DNA of 64,000 bases from Amycolatopsis acidiphila. Lineage in GTDB: Bacteria; Actinomycetota; Actinomycetes; Mycobacteriales; Pseudonocardiaceae. The stretch lies in the NCBI RefSeq assembly GCF_021391495.1, contig NZ_CP090063.1:7812001-7876000 (forward strand). Reading direction: 5' to 3'. Positions within the stretch are counted from its first letter, which is position 1; each line of letters starts with the position of its first letter. Below the pieces are notes generated by a model. The model had not been told where the DNA came from, searched no databases, and saw only the letters and a program-made list of their open reading frames with translations. The position numbers and the translations under genes are program-made. Positions 8,743 through 16,671 of this stretch are shown piece after piece.

Positions 8743-9932
8743 CTACCATCCAGTCGCCATGAACCCACGGGTGTATTGCCAGTGCGCGAACAGCCGGGGA
8801 TACCCCAGCCCCAACGCTTTCCACCAGGCATTGACCTTCTTGAACCCGTGCAACCGCCGATACTTCTTCCGAGCCCACCGCACCAAGTAGGTGTTGATGC
8901 GTTTGCACAGCGCATACAGCTTCGACCGATAGAACCGGCCGTAGTACTGCAACCAGCCCCGCACGATCGGGTTGATCCATCACGCGATCTGGCCCAGAGT
9001 CCAGTCGGTATGCCGATGCAGCCGCCAACCGCGCACTTCGCGGTTGATCCGCTTCTCGGCCTCTTTGCTGATCGCAGGCAGGAACGACCCGAACAACTGA
9101 CCGTTTTTGTCCCGCGCGGTCCGCGCCCGGAACTCGTACCCCAGAAACGTGAACGACGTGTGCTCATACGAGCCGGTCCGCCGGTTCCAGTTCTGGCAGT
9201 ACACGACTTTCGTCTTGTCCGGGTGCAGCGTCAGCCCGACCTTGGTCAGGCGCTTGGTGATGGCGTCGCGCAGCATCAGCGCTTGCTTCTCGCTGACACA
9301 GTGCACAACGGCGTCGTCCACATACCGCTCGTACGCGACGCCCGGGAACTTCCGAGCCATCCACGCGTCGAAGGCGTAGTGCATGAATAGGTTCGCCAAA
9401 ATCGGGGATACCACAGACCCTTGAGGGGTTCCCCGGTCCCGTCGTTCCAGCGTCCCATCCGAACGTTGCAGCGGCGCGGACAGCCACCGCTGCACATACA
9501 ACACCACCCAAGCTGAGTCGGTGTTGGCCCGGACCGCCTTCATCATCAGTTCGTGATCCACGGTGTCGAAGAACTTCGAGATGTCCAAGTCGAGCACCCA
9601 CTCGGCTCTCAAACACCGCCGCCGGCACGCCGCGACCGCGTGCAGCGCCGAGCGTTTCGGCCGATAACCGTACGAGTCGGGATGGAACATCGGCTCCACC
9701 CGCTTCTCGATCTCCATGGCCACCACCGTCTGCGCAACCCTGTCCGCAACCGTCGGAACACCCAGAACACGAACTCCGCCACCGGTTTTCGGGATCTCCA
9801 CCGCCCGCACGGGCGGCGGAAAGTACGTCCCCGAGGACATCCGATTCCAGACCTTGTAGAGATTGTTCCGCAAGTCGGCTTCGAATTCCTCGATCGACAC
9901 ACTGTCGACCCCGGCGGCACCCTTGTTGGCCT
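8743..9932 (-). pseudogene. ltrA: Group II intron B reverse transcriptase/maturase, main part with internal TGA
   Basis: Continues the frame from 12610-12532 after IS3-b. It shows KANKGAAGVDSVSIEEF, EIPKTGGGVRVLGVPTVADR, DLDISKFFDTVDH, GTPQGSVVSPILANLF and a YVDD box (ERYVDDAVVH), then the RGWLQYYGRFYRSKLY maturase region and a normal end at 8743. No HNH endonuclease follows. An in-frame TGA at 8982-8980 separates TLGQIA from WINPIVRGW; a single base change of CGA would explain it. The reconstructed gene is 422 codons. It is doubly inactivated, by the stop and by IS3-b. Confidence 0.9.
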
Positions 9933-9999
9933 TGAGCTTCCCCCGGTTGTCCGGACACCTCACCTGAGGTGACCGCCGGTCACCAGGGAGGATGTTCTC

Positions 10000-10290
10000 G
10001 TGCCTGCACCACACCTGCCTGAGTTCCGTCAGCGTGCCGTCGAGCTGGCCCGGCTGGGCGACAAACCCGTCGCCGCACTGGCGAAAGATCTGGGCATCAG
10101 CCAGTCCTGCCTGCGCAACTGGATGGCCCAGGCCGACACCGACGAAAACGGTTCGGCCACCCGGCTCTCCAGCTCGGAAAAGAAGGAACTGGCCGAGCTG
10201 CGCCGCAAAAACCGGCAACTCGAACTGGAAAACGAGATCCTGAAACGGGCCGCCGCCTACTTCGCGCGCGAGAACATCCTCCCAAAGTAA
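10000..10290 (+). CDS. IS3-b orfA, 96 aa
   Basis: GTG start with a GGGAGG site 9 bases upstream. It encodes a helix-turn-helix (VAALAKDLGISQSCLRNWMAQ) and a leucine-zipper-like helix (LAELRRKNRQLELENEILKR), ending in the standard AAAYFARENILPK. orfB follows in the -1 frame, so a fused OrfAB transposase is expected by frameshifting near 10280. Appears intact. Confidence 0.92.
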   Translation: MPAPHLPEFRQRAVELARLGDKPVAALAKDLGISQSCLRNWMAQADTDENGSATRLSSSEKKELAELRRKNRQLELENEILKRAAAYFARENILPK

Positions 10291-10967
10291 CGTTCCCGCT
10301 GGTCCACGAACTCGCCGCCGACGGAATCGACGTCGCGGTGGCCTGCCGGGTCCTGAACGTGTCCCGTTCCGGGTATTACGACTGGCGCGATCGGCCGATA
10401 TCCGAGCGAGACCGGGACAACGAGCTGCTGCTGAAACACGTCGAGCAGATCCATGCCGATTCCCGACAAACCTACGGATCACCGCGAGTCCACGCCGAAT
10501 TGACGCTGGGCTTGGGCCTGCCGGTGAACCGCAAACGCGTCGAACGGCTCATGCGCGAGGCCGGCATCCAGGGCCTCTACCGGCGGAAACGAGCCCGGAC
10601 CACCATTCGCGACCCGGCCGCCGAACCCGCCCCGGACCTGGTCAACCGCCACTTCGCCGTCACCGAGCCGGACCGGCTGTGGATCACCGACATCACCGAG
10701 CACCCCACTGCCGAAGGGAAACTGTACTGCGCCGCGGTCATGGACGCCCATTCCCGGCTGATCATCGGCTGGTCCATCGCCGGCCACATGCGCACCGAAC
10801 TCGTCACCGACGCGCTCGGCATGGCCATCATCCGACGCAAACCCGACCACAATGCGACGATCCTGCATTCCGACCACGGCTCCCAATACACCTCCTGGGC
10901 ATTCGGACAGCGACTCCGCGCCGCCGGACTGCTCGCCTCCATGGGCACCGTCGGCGACTGCTACGAC
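10291..10967 (+). pseudogene. IS3-b orfB, 5' part (interrupted by IS110-1)
   Basis: Open frame from the orfA end, with an internal GTG at 10338. Contains HTH_21 (SRSGYYDWRDRP, then QTYGSPRVHAELTL) and the integrase domain with LWITDITEH and ILHSDHGSQYTS carrying the first two acidic residues. The frame is cut after GDCYD at 10967. It resumes at 12289 with NAMMESFWG, which carries the third acidic residue. The two parts join in register (278 codons counted from 10338). Confidence 0.9.
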
Positions 10968-11189
10968 TGTGAGACTGTCTTTCGTCGCTCGAGTCCGGCG
11001 TGACCCGTGTTACGACTGGCCCTGCGGGTGCCCTGGCGTTGATCTGTCCGCCGGCTCGAGCGACGCCAGAGGGTGGCGCGCCGAGTGGGCAGTGACCTCA
11101 TAGGAGCCTGATCGCAGCAGGTCCCATCACAGTCCTGTCCGCCCGCCCGGCTGCGCCGTGACCACGCAGCCCGGGAAGGACACGCGCCA
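10968..11189 (+). ncRNA. Candidate bridge-RNA region of IS110-1
   Basis: This non-coding end between the left border and the transposase start is where IS110-group elements encode the structured bridge RNA that pairs with donor and target DNA (known from IS621). I did not derive its loops. The assignment rests on position and length (222 bases). Confidence 0.45.
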
Positions 11190-12272
11190 GTGCCAAGCAT
11201 CCCCCATCCCTCTCGTCCACGCATCGTCGTCGGCGTCGATACCCACAAACAGACCCACGTCGCTGTTGCGTTGAACCAGGTCGGAGCCGTGATTGGCGAA
11301 ACCACGATCCCGGCGCACCGGGCTGGCTACGCCCAGCTGCAGCGTTGGGCGTGCGAGCTGGGCGAGCACGAGGGCGAGGTCGAGTTCGGCGTGGAGGGCT
11401 GCGGGTCCTACGGTGCTGGGCTGGCCTCGTTCCTGCGTCGGGCGGGTCATCGGGTCGTCGAGGTCAACCGTCCCGATCGCAGCGTGCGGCACCGGCGCGG
11501 CAAGGACGACACCATCGACGCGGAGACCGCGGCCCGTGCGGTGCTGTCGGGCGCCGCGACCGCGGTGCCCAAGACTGGCGACGGTACCGTCGAGATGATC
11601 CGCCAGGTCAAAATAGCGAAAGACACCGCGACCAAAGCGCGCAGCCAAGCGATCATCACGCTGAAGACCATCATCGTGAACGCGCCAGCCGAGCTTCGTG
11701 AAATTCTCGAGCCCCTCGGCGACAAAGCGCTGATCGAAGAATGCCGGAAACTTCGCTATGAATCGATGAGCGGTCCCATCGATGCCGCCTGCTACACGCT
11801 GCGCGCACTGGCCGACCGATACCACGCACTCGACCAGGAAACTCGCCTGCACGACCGCGTCCTGGCCACACTCACCAACCGCGCCGCACCCGCGTTGACC
11901 AGCCTGTTCGGCATCGCCGAGGACTCCGCGTCCGAGCTGCTGATCGTCGTGGGCGACAACCCTGACCGCATCAACAGCGAGGCAGCCCTGGCCAAGCTCT
12001 GCGGCGCCTGCCCCATTCCCGCGTCGTCAGGAAAAACGTCCCGCCACCGCCTCAACCGAGGCGGCCACCGGCAGGCCAACGCCGCACTGCACCGCATCCT
12101 CGTGGTCCGCATGCGATTCCACGAACCCACCATCACCTACGTCACCCGCCGCACAGCAGAAGGCAAAACCAAGAAAGAGATAATGCGCTGCCTAAAACGG
12201 TTCCTGATACGTGAAATCTATCAAATAATCGTGGCGCCGCACAAGACGAACCCTCTGCCATCTACAACTTGA
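11190..12272 (+). CDS. IS110-family transposase (DEDD recombinase), 360 aa
   Basis: GTG start about 9 bases after GAAGGA. The N-terminal RuvC-like DEDD domain begins VVGVDTHKQTHVAVAL and includes VEGCGSYGAGLASFL and the RRGKDDTIDAETAARA segment. The C-terminal Transposase_20 domain has SLFGIAEDSASELLIVVGDNPDRI and CPIPASSGKTSRHRLNRGG with the catalytic Ser. Length is typical. It closely resembles the protein at 16911-17999. Appears intact and may be active. Confidence 0.95.
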   Translation: MPSIPHPSRPRIVVGVDTHKQTHVAVALNQVGAVIGETTIPAHRAGYAQLQRWACELGEHEGEVEFGVEGCGSYGAGLASFLRRAGHRVVEVNRPDRSVRHRRGKDDTIDAETAARAVLSGAATAVPKTGDGTVEMIRQVKIAKDTATKARSQAIITLKTIIVNAPAELREILEPLGDKALIEECRKLRYESMSGPIDAACYTLRALADRYHALDQETRLHDRVLATLTNRAAPALTSLFGIAEDSASELLIVVGDNPDRINSEAALAKLCGACPIPASSGKTSRHRLNRGGHRQANAALHRILVVRMRFHEPTITYVTRRTAEGKTKKEIMRCLKRFLIREIYQIIVAPHKTNPLPSTT

Positions 12273-12288
12273 CAACTATAGGAGCATC

Positions 12289-12492
12289 AACGCGATGATG
12301 GAATCGTTCTGGGGAACCCTCCAACTCGAACTCCTCGACCAGAAACAATGGGAAACCCGCGACCAGCTTGCCAACGCGATATTCGAATGGATAGAATGCT
12401 GGTACAACCCGAAACGGAGACACTCCGCCATCGGGATGCACAGCCCCGTCACCTTTGACGCCTTGCACACCCGGTCAGACCAAGATCACTGA
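12289..12492 (+). pseudogene. IS3-b orfB, 3' part
   Basis: Continues orfB after IS110-1: NAMMESFWGTLQLELLD carries the catalytic Glu, followed by FEWIECWYNPKRRHSAIGM, the standard C-terminal signature of IS3 orfB. Ends at the stop 39 bases before the right inverted repeat. Confidence 0.9.
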
Positions 12493-12531
12493 CCCCACAC
12501 CGCAGGTGTCCGCCAAACGGGGGGAAACTCA

Positions 12532-12610
12532 CCTTGACCCTGCCAAACGCTTTTGCCACAGCCCATTTCGAAATTTCGAACGGCTTCATCAACGGCCCTG
12601 ATCGACTCAC
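12532..12610 (-). pseudogene. ltrA: Group II intron B protein, N-terminal part
   Basis: A GTG at 12610 follows a strong GGGAGGAG site. The short exon reads VSRSGPLMKPFEISKWAVA and then KAFGRV, a classical start of group II reverse transcriptases. It is cut by IS3-b at the CCT duplication and continues at 9929 as KANKGAAGVD, in frame. Confidence 0.85.
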
Positions 12611-13191
12611 GCGGCTCCTCCCGGCTGCTGCCGGTTGACCGCATCAGCGACCCGAATGGTCCGGCCCCTTCGCTCCACACCCATTACAGGCGCTTCACCA
12701 CTACTACGAGCCGGTCCGCCAGCACGCCCCGCATCGGTACTCAACGCCTTACAGTTCTTGCTGCTTGGCGCACTCCCTCTCGCTGCCGAAGCAGCAGTAT
12801 CAGGGCATGCCTTCCCACGTTCCGTGCGAACGCCGCAGATCAGGCTCACGTCGCCTCCATGCCGGACACCGCCTGGCCAGAAATCGGGACCCCCGCCAGA
12901 CTTATCCCGGTGCCAAAAAGACGCCCCGGTTTCGATGTCATCTGTTTCCATTTCGACACGTCGTCAGCGATTCACTCACGTTCGTCTTCCTGATCCCCGC
13001 CTGACGCCCTCCAACGGGGCACCTTTTCCTCATCGCTCACCACGACGGTCGTCAGCCAACGCAGCATGAGGTGGTTTGGAGCCTCCCACCCGACGGGCGA
13101 CTCCGAAGGGCCACAACCCCTTCATCATCCGCACAGCACCACGATCTGCTACCTGACCTACTTCACGCAGCGTCTCGTGTTCGTGGCACAC
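12611..13191 (-). ncRNA. Group II intron B, 5' ribozyme domains I-III
   Basis: A 580-base gene-free stretch between the intron 5' end (GTGTGCCACG at 13191) and the start of its protein. By position it holds domains I-III. Small frames on either strand here have no protein-like features and are not annotated. Confidence 0.8.
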
Positions 13192-13474
13192 CTTTTACCA
13201 GGAACGCGTTGTCCTTCTCCAACTCGCCGACCTGCCGTCGCAGCCGCGCCAGCTCGGCCCGCTCGGCCGGCTCCAGGGGTTTCTCCCCGTGGACCTCGGC
13301 GGCGGCGATCCTGCGCCGCTCGTCTTTGACCCAGGTGCTCAACATCCCTGGGTCGATTCCCAGTTCGCGGGCGACGTCGGCGATCGTGCGGTCGGAATCG
13401 ATCACACGATGCGCAGCCTCGACCTTGTACTCGGCCGTGCAGGACCGGCGTTTGCGAGGAGGCATGATGGACAT
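13192..13474 (-). pseudogene. IS3-a orfA, 5' exon (interrupted by intron B)
   Basis: Encodes the helix-turn-helix of an IS3 orfA: PPRKRRSCTAEYKVEAA, then a DVARELGIDPGMLSTWVKDE segment and ELARLRRQVGELEKDNAFLVK. The start is ATG at 13474 or 13465, the latter better spaced from GGAAGG. The frame is cut by the GTGTGCC intron start directly after LVK. With 8668-8619 it gives 111 codons. Confidence 0.9.
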
Positions 13475-13532
13475 CCTTCCAGCAGGACGGTCGTCCTGCT
13501 AACTCGGTGTCCACTCCCCGGGGGGAACCTCA

Positions 13533-13780
13533 GTTGCCCGACCTGCGGAGGACTTCTGTTGCACGCCGATCACCCGCCACGAAGCCCCCACGAATGGGAA
13601 ACGTGGCGGGCCGTCATCAGGAAGGCGATCTCCAAGCAGTACATCGCCTTCACAGACGATGACTCGCCGGACGATCACAGGCTCCGTCTCCTTCACACCC
13701 TTTGTCGGCGACGGATTGGAGCCGTCAGGCCGACAAATCCCGCGCCTTCTCCTGACCCCGAGCCCTTGGGGCTTGCTTGA
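13533..13780 (+). pseudogene. ltrA: Group II intron A protein, C-terminal HNH endonuclease part
   Basis: Resumes the intron A protein after IS3-a: CPTCGGLLLHADHPP, then WETWRAVIRKAISKQ and LLHTLCRRRIG. The CxxC, the central DH and the H..C pair form the HNH zinc/endonuclease domain used for target-primed retrohoming. It ends with a TGA at 13780 that overlaps the first bases of domain V. Confidence 0.88.
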
Positions 13781-13854
13781 GCCGTGTGCGGTGAACAGCT
13801 GCTTGCACGGTTCTGAGGGGGCGGGGACGCAGTAATGCGTCCCCGCTACCCGAC
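13779..13854 (+). ncRNA. Group II intron A domains V and VI
   Basis: Domain V begins GAGCCGTGTGCGG and returns with GCACGGTTCTGAG. Domain VI is a GCGGGGACGC/GCGTCCCCGC hairpin, which should contain the branch-point A; the 3' end is CTACCCGAC. Sequence and geometry are typical and undamaged. Confidence 0.87.
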
Positions 13855-14372
13855 TGATCATCGGCGTGGGCAGCTCCGCGATCGGCACGCTGGTCGACCG
13901 GAGCACCAGGTTCACGATGCTGCTTCACCTGCCTCGCATGGACGGTCACGGCGTCGAACCGCGAGTGCACAACGGTCCCGCTCTCGCCGGCCGCGGCGCC
14001 GAGGCCGTCCGGGACGCGATCGCCTCGGCCATCGCCACGCTGCCCGAACCGCTGCGGCGGTCGTTGACGTGGGATCGCGGAAAGGAGATGGCCCAGCACG
14101 CCCGGCTGCGCATCGATACCGGCATCAAGGTCTACTTCGCCGACCCGCACAGTCCCTGGCAACGCGGCACCAACGAGAACACGAACGGCTTGCTGCGCCA
14201 GTACTTTCCCAAGGGCACCGATCTGTCCCGCTGGAGCCGTGACGAACTCGACGCCGTTGCTGCCGCTCTCAATAGCAGGCCCCGCAAGGCACTTGGCTGG
14301 AAGACGCCTGCCGAAGCCCTCAACGATCAGCTATTGTCGCTCCAGCAAGCCGGTGTTGCGACGACCGATTGA
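13855..14372 (+). pseudogene. IS30-family transposase, C-terminal exon
   Basis: Continues the transposase from 5426: LIIGVGSSAIGTLVDRSTR, then LTWDRGKEMAQHARL with the second Asp, and SPWQRGTNENTNGLLRQYFPKG with the catalytic Glu, then RWSRDELDAVAAALNSRPRK. All DDE residues are present, so a spliced message would encode a complete enzyme. Confidence 0.9.
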
Positions 14373-14379
14373 TCTCAAG

Positions 14380-15000
14380 CTGACTGCCCGCGTCAGAATG
14401 ATGAACCAGCTTGTCCTCACCTTCCTTCCACTGGTACGATCTGTCCCGCAAGCCAATTTCGATGGCGTCGATGGCGTCGAGGACTAGGTCTGTTTCCTTG
14501 GACATGCTGCACGTCCACCCGACGATTTTTCGGGAGAACACGTCAATCCCGAACGCGGTATACACAGTGCCCGCCCAGGTGGACACGTAGGTGAAGTCCG
14601 CCACCCACAACCGATTCGGCGCGCCCGCCGTGAACTGGCGTTTCACCAGGTCCAGGGCTCGGACACCGTCCTTGTCGGACACGGTGGTACGGACCGTCTT
14701 CCCACGAACAGCGCCGGCCAGGCCCATGTTCCGCATGAGCCGCTCCACCCGGCACCGCCCCACCGCGACGCCTTCACGCCGCAATTCCCGCCAAATCTTC
14801 CGGGCGCCGTAAACCTGGTAATTCTCGTCATACACGCGCTGGATTTCCTTCTTCAATTCCTCATCACGCACCTCCCGCGCCGACTTCGGGCGCGTCAAAG
14901 CCGCATAGTAAGTGGACGGAGCGATCTTCACACCGAACTCGGTCAGCGTGGTACAGATCGGCTCGACTCCGAACCGGTCCTTGCATTCCGTGATGAACGT
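14380..15000 (-). pseudogene. IS3-c orfB, 3' truncated
   Basis: The frame starts right after the orfA stop (TAACG, then TFITECKDRFGVEPIC) and shows HTH_21 (YQVYGARKIWRELRREG) and the integrase core with LWVADFTYVSTW and LVHHSDAGSQ. The IS30 border follows immediately, so the third acidic residue is lost and the product is inactive. Confidence 0.88.
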
Positions 15001-15030
15001 TACGAGCGTGACTGTCGAGGGTCGAGCTCC

Positions 15031-16338
15031 CTGATGCTCCTATGTCAAGCCCCTATGTCAAGCCGCCTGCGGCAGCGGTGCAGATTCGGTTGTGGTCGGC
15101 CGCTTGGCCGGCGCGGCACGGTGCTCGTCGGCCAGAAGTGCGCGGAACACAACGTCGGAGAGCCGTCGCCGGAGCAGGCGGATGGCCTCTTTGCGGGTCT
15201 TGCCGCGCGCGAGGAGCTTGTCGACGTAGTCCTTGCCCGGTCCGATGCCTCGAACCTGGGTGATGGCGATCATGTGCAGGGCGCAGTTGATGGTGCGGTT
15301 GCCGCCGCGATTGAGCCGGACCTTGCCAGAGCTGCTGCCCGACCAGACGGGGATCGGGGCGGTTCCACTGAACCGGGCGTAAGCGTCCTTCGAGCGAAAC
15401 CGTTGCGCCCCAGCCGTTTCCCCAAGGATAACCGCGGCGCCCAGAACCCCGCAGCCGGGGACTTCCAGCAGCGTGGGCGCCAGGACGCGCACCCGGTCAC
15501 GCAGTTCACGCTCCAGGGCGTTGATCTGCATCGTGAGCTCCCGGCAGCGAGCCAGCAGTTCGCGGGCGATGCGCGCCACAAGACCGTCGCGGCCGGCCAG
15601 GCGGCGGGCCAACTCATCGATGACGCAGTAACGGCGCAGACCACGCGCGGGGACATGCAAGTTCGGGTCGATTTCGTGCAGGTGCCAGCGCAACCGATTG
15701 ATCAGCTCCGTGCGCTGCTCGACGAGGTTGTGGCGGTAGTCGACCAGCAGCTTCACCTCGCGAGTCGGCCCATCCAGCTGCGCGACGGCCAGGTCTGGCT
15801 CGCGCAGAGCCGCGTGCGCCACTGCCAACGCATCGATCGGGTCGGACTTCCCGGGCGCGCGCCCGCTGCGACGGGACGCGGCCATCAGATGGGTGGGCAC
15901 CCGCGCCACCGCGCACCCGGCGCTCAGCAAGTCACGTTCCAGCCTGCGTGTGACATGCCGGCAATCCTCGACCGCGAAGCGCGCGTTCGGCCACTGGCCG
16001 GCCCATTCCACAATCTTCAAGTGGTCCTCGCTGGTGGTGCCGACCGTCCGCTCGGCCAGCTTCCGGCCGATCCCGTCAACGGCTACCAGCGTGTGGCTGC
16101 GTTTGTGCGCATCCACACCGATCACGACCATGCTCAACCCGGGTTCCCTTTCCTCGCAGACCGATGACACCATCGGGCGAGGCGGGCACGCGTCAATCGG
16201 GCCTGCGGCGCGCTCCTATGAAGCCACATCCTCGCCCAGCGGGTGTCCGGCGGGGCCGCACATCAGGACAAGCCACCAGTCGCCTGGGGCAGCGAAGAAA
16301 CGAGCGAACCCTGCCGGACACCAAGATCATGACATTGA
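15031..16338 (-). mobile_element. IS110-family element IS110-2 at the IS3-c orfA/orfB junction, ~1.31 kb
   Basis: The borders are inferred by rejoining TTCTTCGCG of orfA with GAGCTCGAC, which recreates the usual FFA-ELDPR tail. The right end (minus strand) is TAGGAGCATCAG, as in IS110-1 and IS110-3. The 207 bases upstream of the transposase (16132-16338) are non-coding and are the candidate bridge-RNA region. Confidence 0.82.
15058..16131 (-). CDS. IS110-family transposase, 357 aa
   Basis: The ATG at 16131 starts MVVIGVDAHKRSHTLVAVDG, the first strand of the DEDD domain; a longer frame to 16173 is less likely. RRSGRAPGKSDPIDALAVAHA and the Transposase_20 part (LLEVPGCGVLGAAVILGET, then PVWSGSSSGKVRLNRGG) follow. 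It is more distant from the IS110-1 and IS110-3 proteins than they are from each other. Complete. Confidence 0.94.
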   Translation of the reverse strand: MVVIGVDAHKRSHTLVAVDGIGRKLAERTVGTTSEDHLKIVEWAGQWPNARFAVEDCRHVTRRLERDLLSAGCAVARVPTHLMAASRRSGRAPGKSDPIDALAVAHAALREPDLAVAQLDGPTREVKLLVDYRHNLVEQRTELINRLRWHLHEIDPNLHVPARGLRRYCVIDELARRLAGRDGLVARIARELLARCRELTMQINALERELRDRVRVLAPTLLEVPGCGVLGAAVILGETAGAQRFRSKDAYARFSGTAPIPVWSGSSSGKVRLNRGGNRTINCALHMIAITQVRGIGPGKDYVDKLLARGKTRKEAIRLLRRRLSDVVFRALLADEHRAAPAKRPTTTESAPLPQAA

Positions 16339-16644
16339 CGCGAAGAAAATCGACGCCGCTTTCAAAATCTCCGTCGCCCGACGCAATTCTCGGTTTTCGC
16401 GTTCAAGCTCACGAATCCGCTCCGCCTCCGCGCTCGTCGGCCCCGGTCGCTCCCCGGCACCCGCCTCCGCCTGGCGCACCCACCGGCGCAGCGTCTCCGC
16501 CGTCACCCCCACCTTCTCCGCGATCGACCGGATCGCGTCCCACTGCGACGAATACTGCCCCACCTGCTCAAACACCAACGCAACCGAGCGTTCACGCAGC
16601 TCACGCGGGTACCTCGACGACCGTCCCATGATCATATTCTCCAC
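16331..16644 (-). pseudogene. IS3-c orfA
   Basis: A ~100-residue orfA: RSSRYPRELRERSVALVFE, then IAEKVGVTAETLRRWVRQAE (helix-turn-helix) and RELERENRELRRATEILK (zipper). The normal tail is replaced by SMS because IS110-2 starts right after IFFA. orfB lies beyond the IS110, so the OrfAB fusion can no longer form. Confidence 0.88.
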
Positions 16645-16671
16645 TCACACGTGGAGTCTCCATCAAACCCA

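Larger units (their letters stand above)
10968..12288 (+). mobile_element. IS110-family element IS110-1 inserted in IS3-b orfB, 1321 bp
   Basis: The borders are set by the exact rejoining of TACGAC and AACGCGATG in orfB. There is no target duplication or clear terminal inverted repeat, as is normal for IS110. The right end TAGGAGCATC is shared with IS110-2 and IS110-3 in this window. The element holds one transposase gene and a 222-base non-coding left end. Confidence 0.9.
9933..12531 (+). mobile_element. IS3-family element IS3-b inserted in the intron B protein (native ~1278 bp)
   Basis: Left end TGAGCTTCCCCCGGTTGTCC at 9933 and right end, read on the other strand, TGAGTTTCCCCCCGTTTGGC at 12531; both continue with GGACACCT. 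The target duplication is CCT (9930-9932 and 12532-12534). orfA and orfB are on the plus strand, opposite to the host intron. orfB is split by an IS110 element (10968-12288); without it the element is 1278 bp. It is a different IS3 subtype from IS3-a. Confidence 0.92.
8669..13191 (-). mobile_element. Group II intron B inserted in IS3-a orfA (native ~1.92 kb, split by IS3-b)
   Basis: On the minus strand the intron begins GTGTGCCACG at 13191 and ends CCACTCGAC at 8669. Near the 3' end are a domain V hairpin (GGAGCCGTGTGACG...GCACGGTTCTGTGAG) and a domain VI hairpin with a CCCGGGGG/CCCCCGGG stem. Splicing restores LVK-ASAYFAAMQKN of orfA. IS3-b (2599 bp plus 3-bp duplication) lies inside its protein gene; without it the intron is 1921 bases, a usual size for a form without an endonuclease domain. 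Confidence 0.92.
7666..13532 (-). mobile_element. IS3-family element IS3-a inserted in the intron A protein (native ~1344 bp)
   Basis: Inverted repeats begin TGAGGTTCCCCCCG at 7666 and, on the other strand, at 13532; both are followed a few bases later by AGTGGAC. The target duplication is GTT (7663-7665 and 13533-13535), as expected for IS3. It carries orfA and orfB on the minus strand. orfA is split by group II intron B (8669-13191, 4523 bases); subtracting it leaves 1344 bp, the usual IS3 size. Removing the IS restores the intron A protein in frame. Confidence 0.93.
5427..13854 (+). mobile_element. Group II intron A inserted in the IS30 transposase (native ~2.56 kb, split by IS3-a)
   Basis: The 5' end is GTGCGACACG, the classical group II start. 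The 3' end has a domain V hairpin (from GAGCCGTGTGCGGTGAAC at 13779 to GCACGGTTC) and a domain VI hairpin (CGGGGACGC...GCGTCCCCG), ending CTACCCGAC at 13854. Joining 5426 to 13855 gives GGC GAC TTG ATC ATC, restoring the IS30 motif GDLIIG. The intron protein is in domain IV. IS3-a interrupts only that coding part, leaving ribozyme domains I-III, V and VI whole. Native length is 8428 minus 5870, or 2558 bases. Confidence 0.92.
4602..14379 (+). mobile_element. IS30-family element carrying nested insertions (native length ~1350 bp)
   Basis: Imperfect terminal inverted repeats face each other at 4602 (CTTAGGTTCTAGCGGTGG) and 14379 (reverse complement CTTGAGATCAATCGGTCG); about 20 of 28 positions agree. 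Between them is one transposase gene split by 8428 bp of group II intron A and everything inside it; without the intron the IS is about 1350 bp. The right side abuts a broken IS3 orfB while the left side does not hold the other half of that gene, and no target duplication is seen, so a deletion or rearrangement followed insertion. Confidence 0.8.
14380..16671 (-). mobile_element. IS3-family remnant IS3-c, truncated by IS30 and carrying IS110-2
   Basis: orfA (16331-16644) and the 5' two-thirds of orfB (14380-15000) lie on the minus strand. The outer end near 16671 shows CTGGGTTTGATGGAGACTCCAC, an IS3 terminus. The other end is missing: orfB stops at HHSDAGSQ where IS30 begins, and the remaining orfB is not found left of IS30. 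IS110-2 interrupts the orfA/orfB junction. Confidence 0.85.

Noticed and set aside
8743..8982. TGA in the intron B maturase as a selenocysteine codon
   Set aside because: No selenocysteine insertion hairpin is evident and the position is an ordinary residue in relatives of this protein; a point mutation is simpler.
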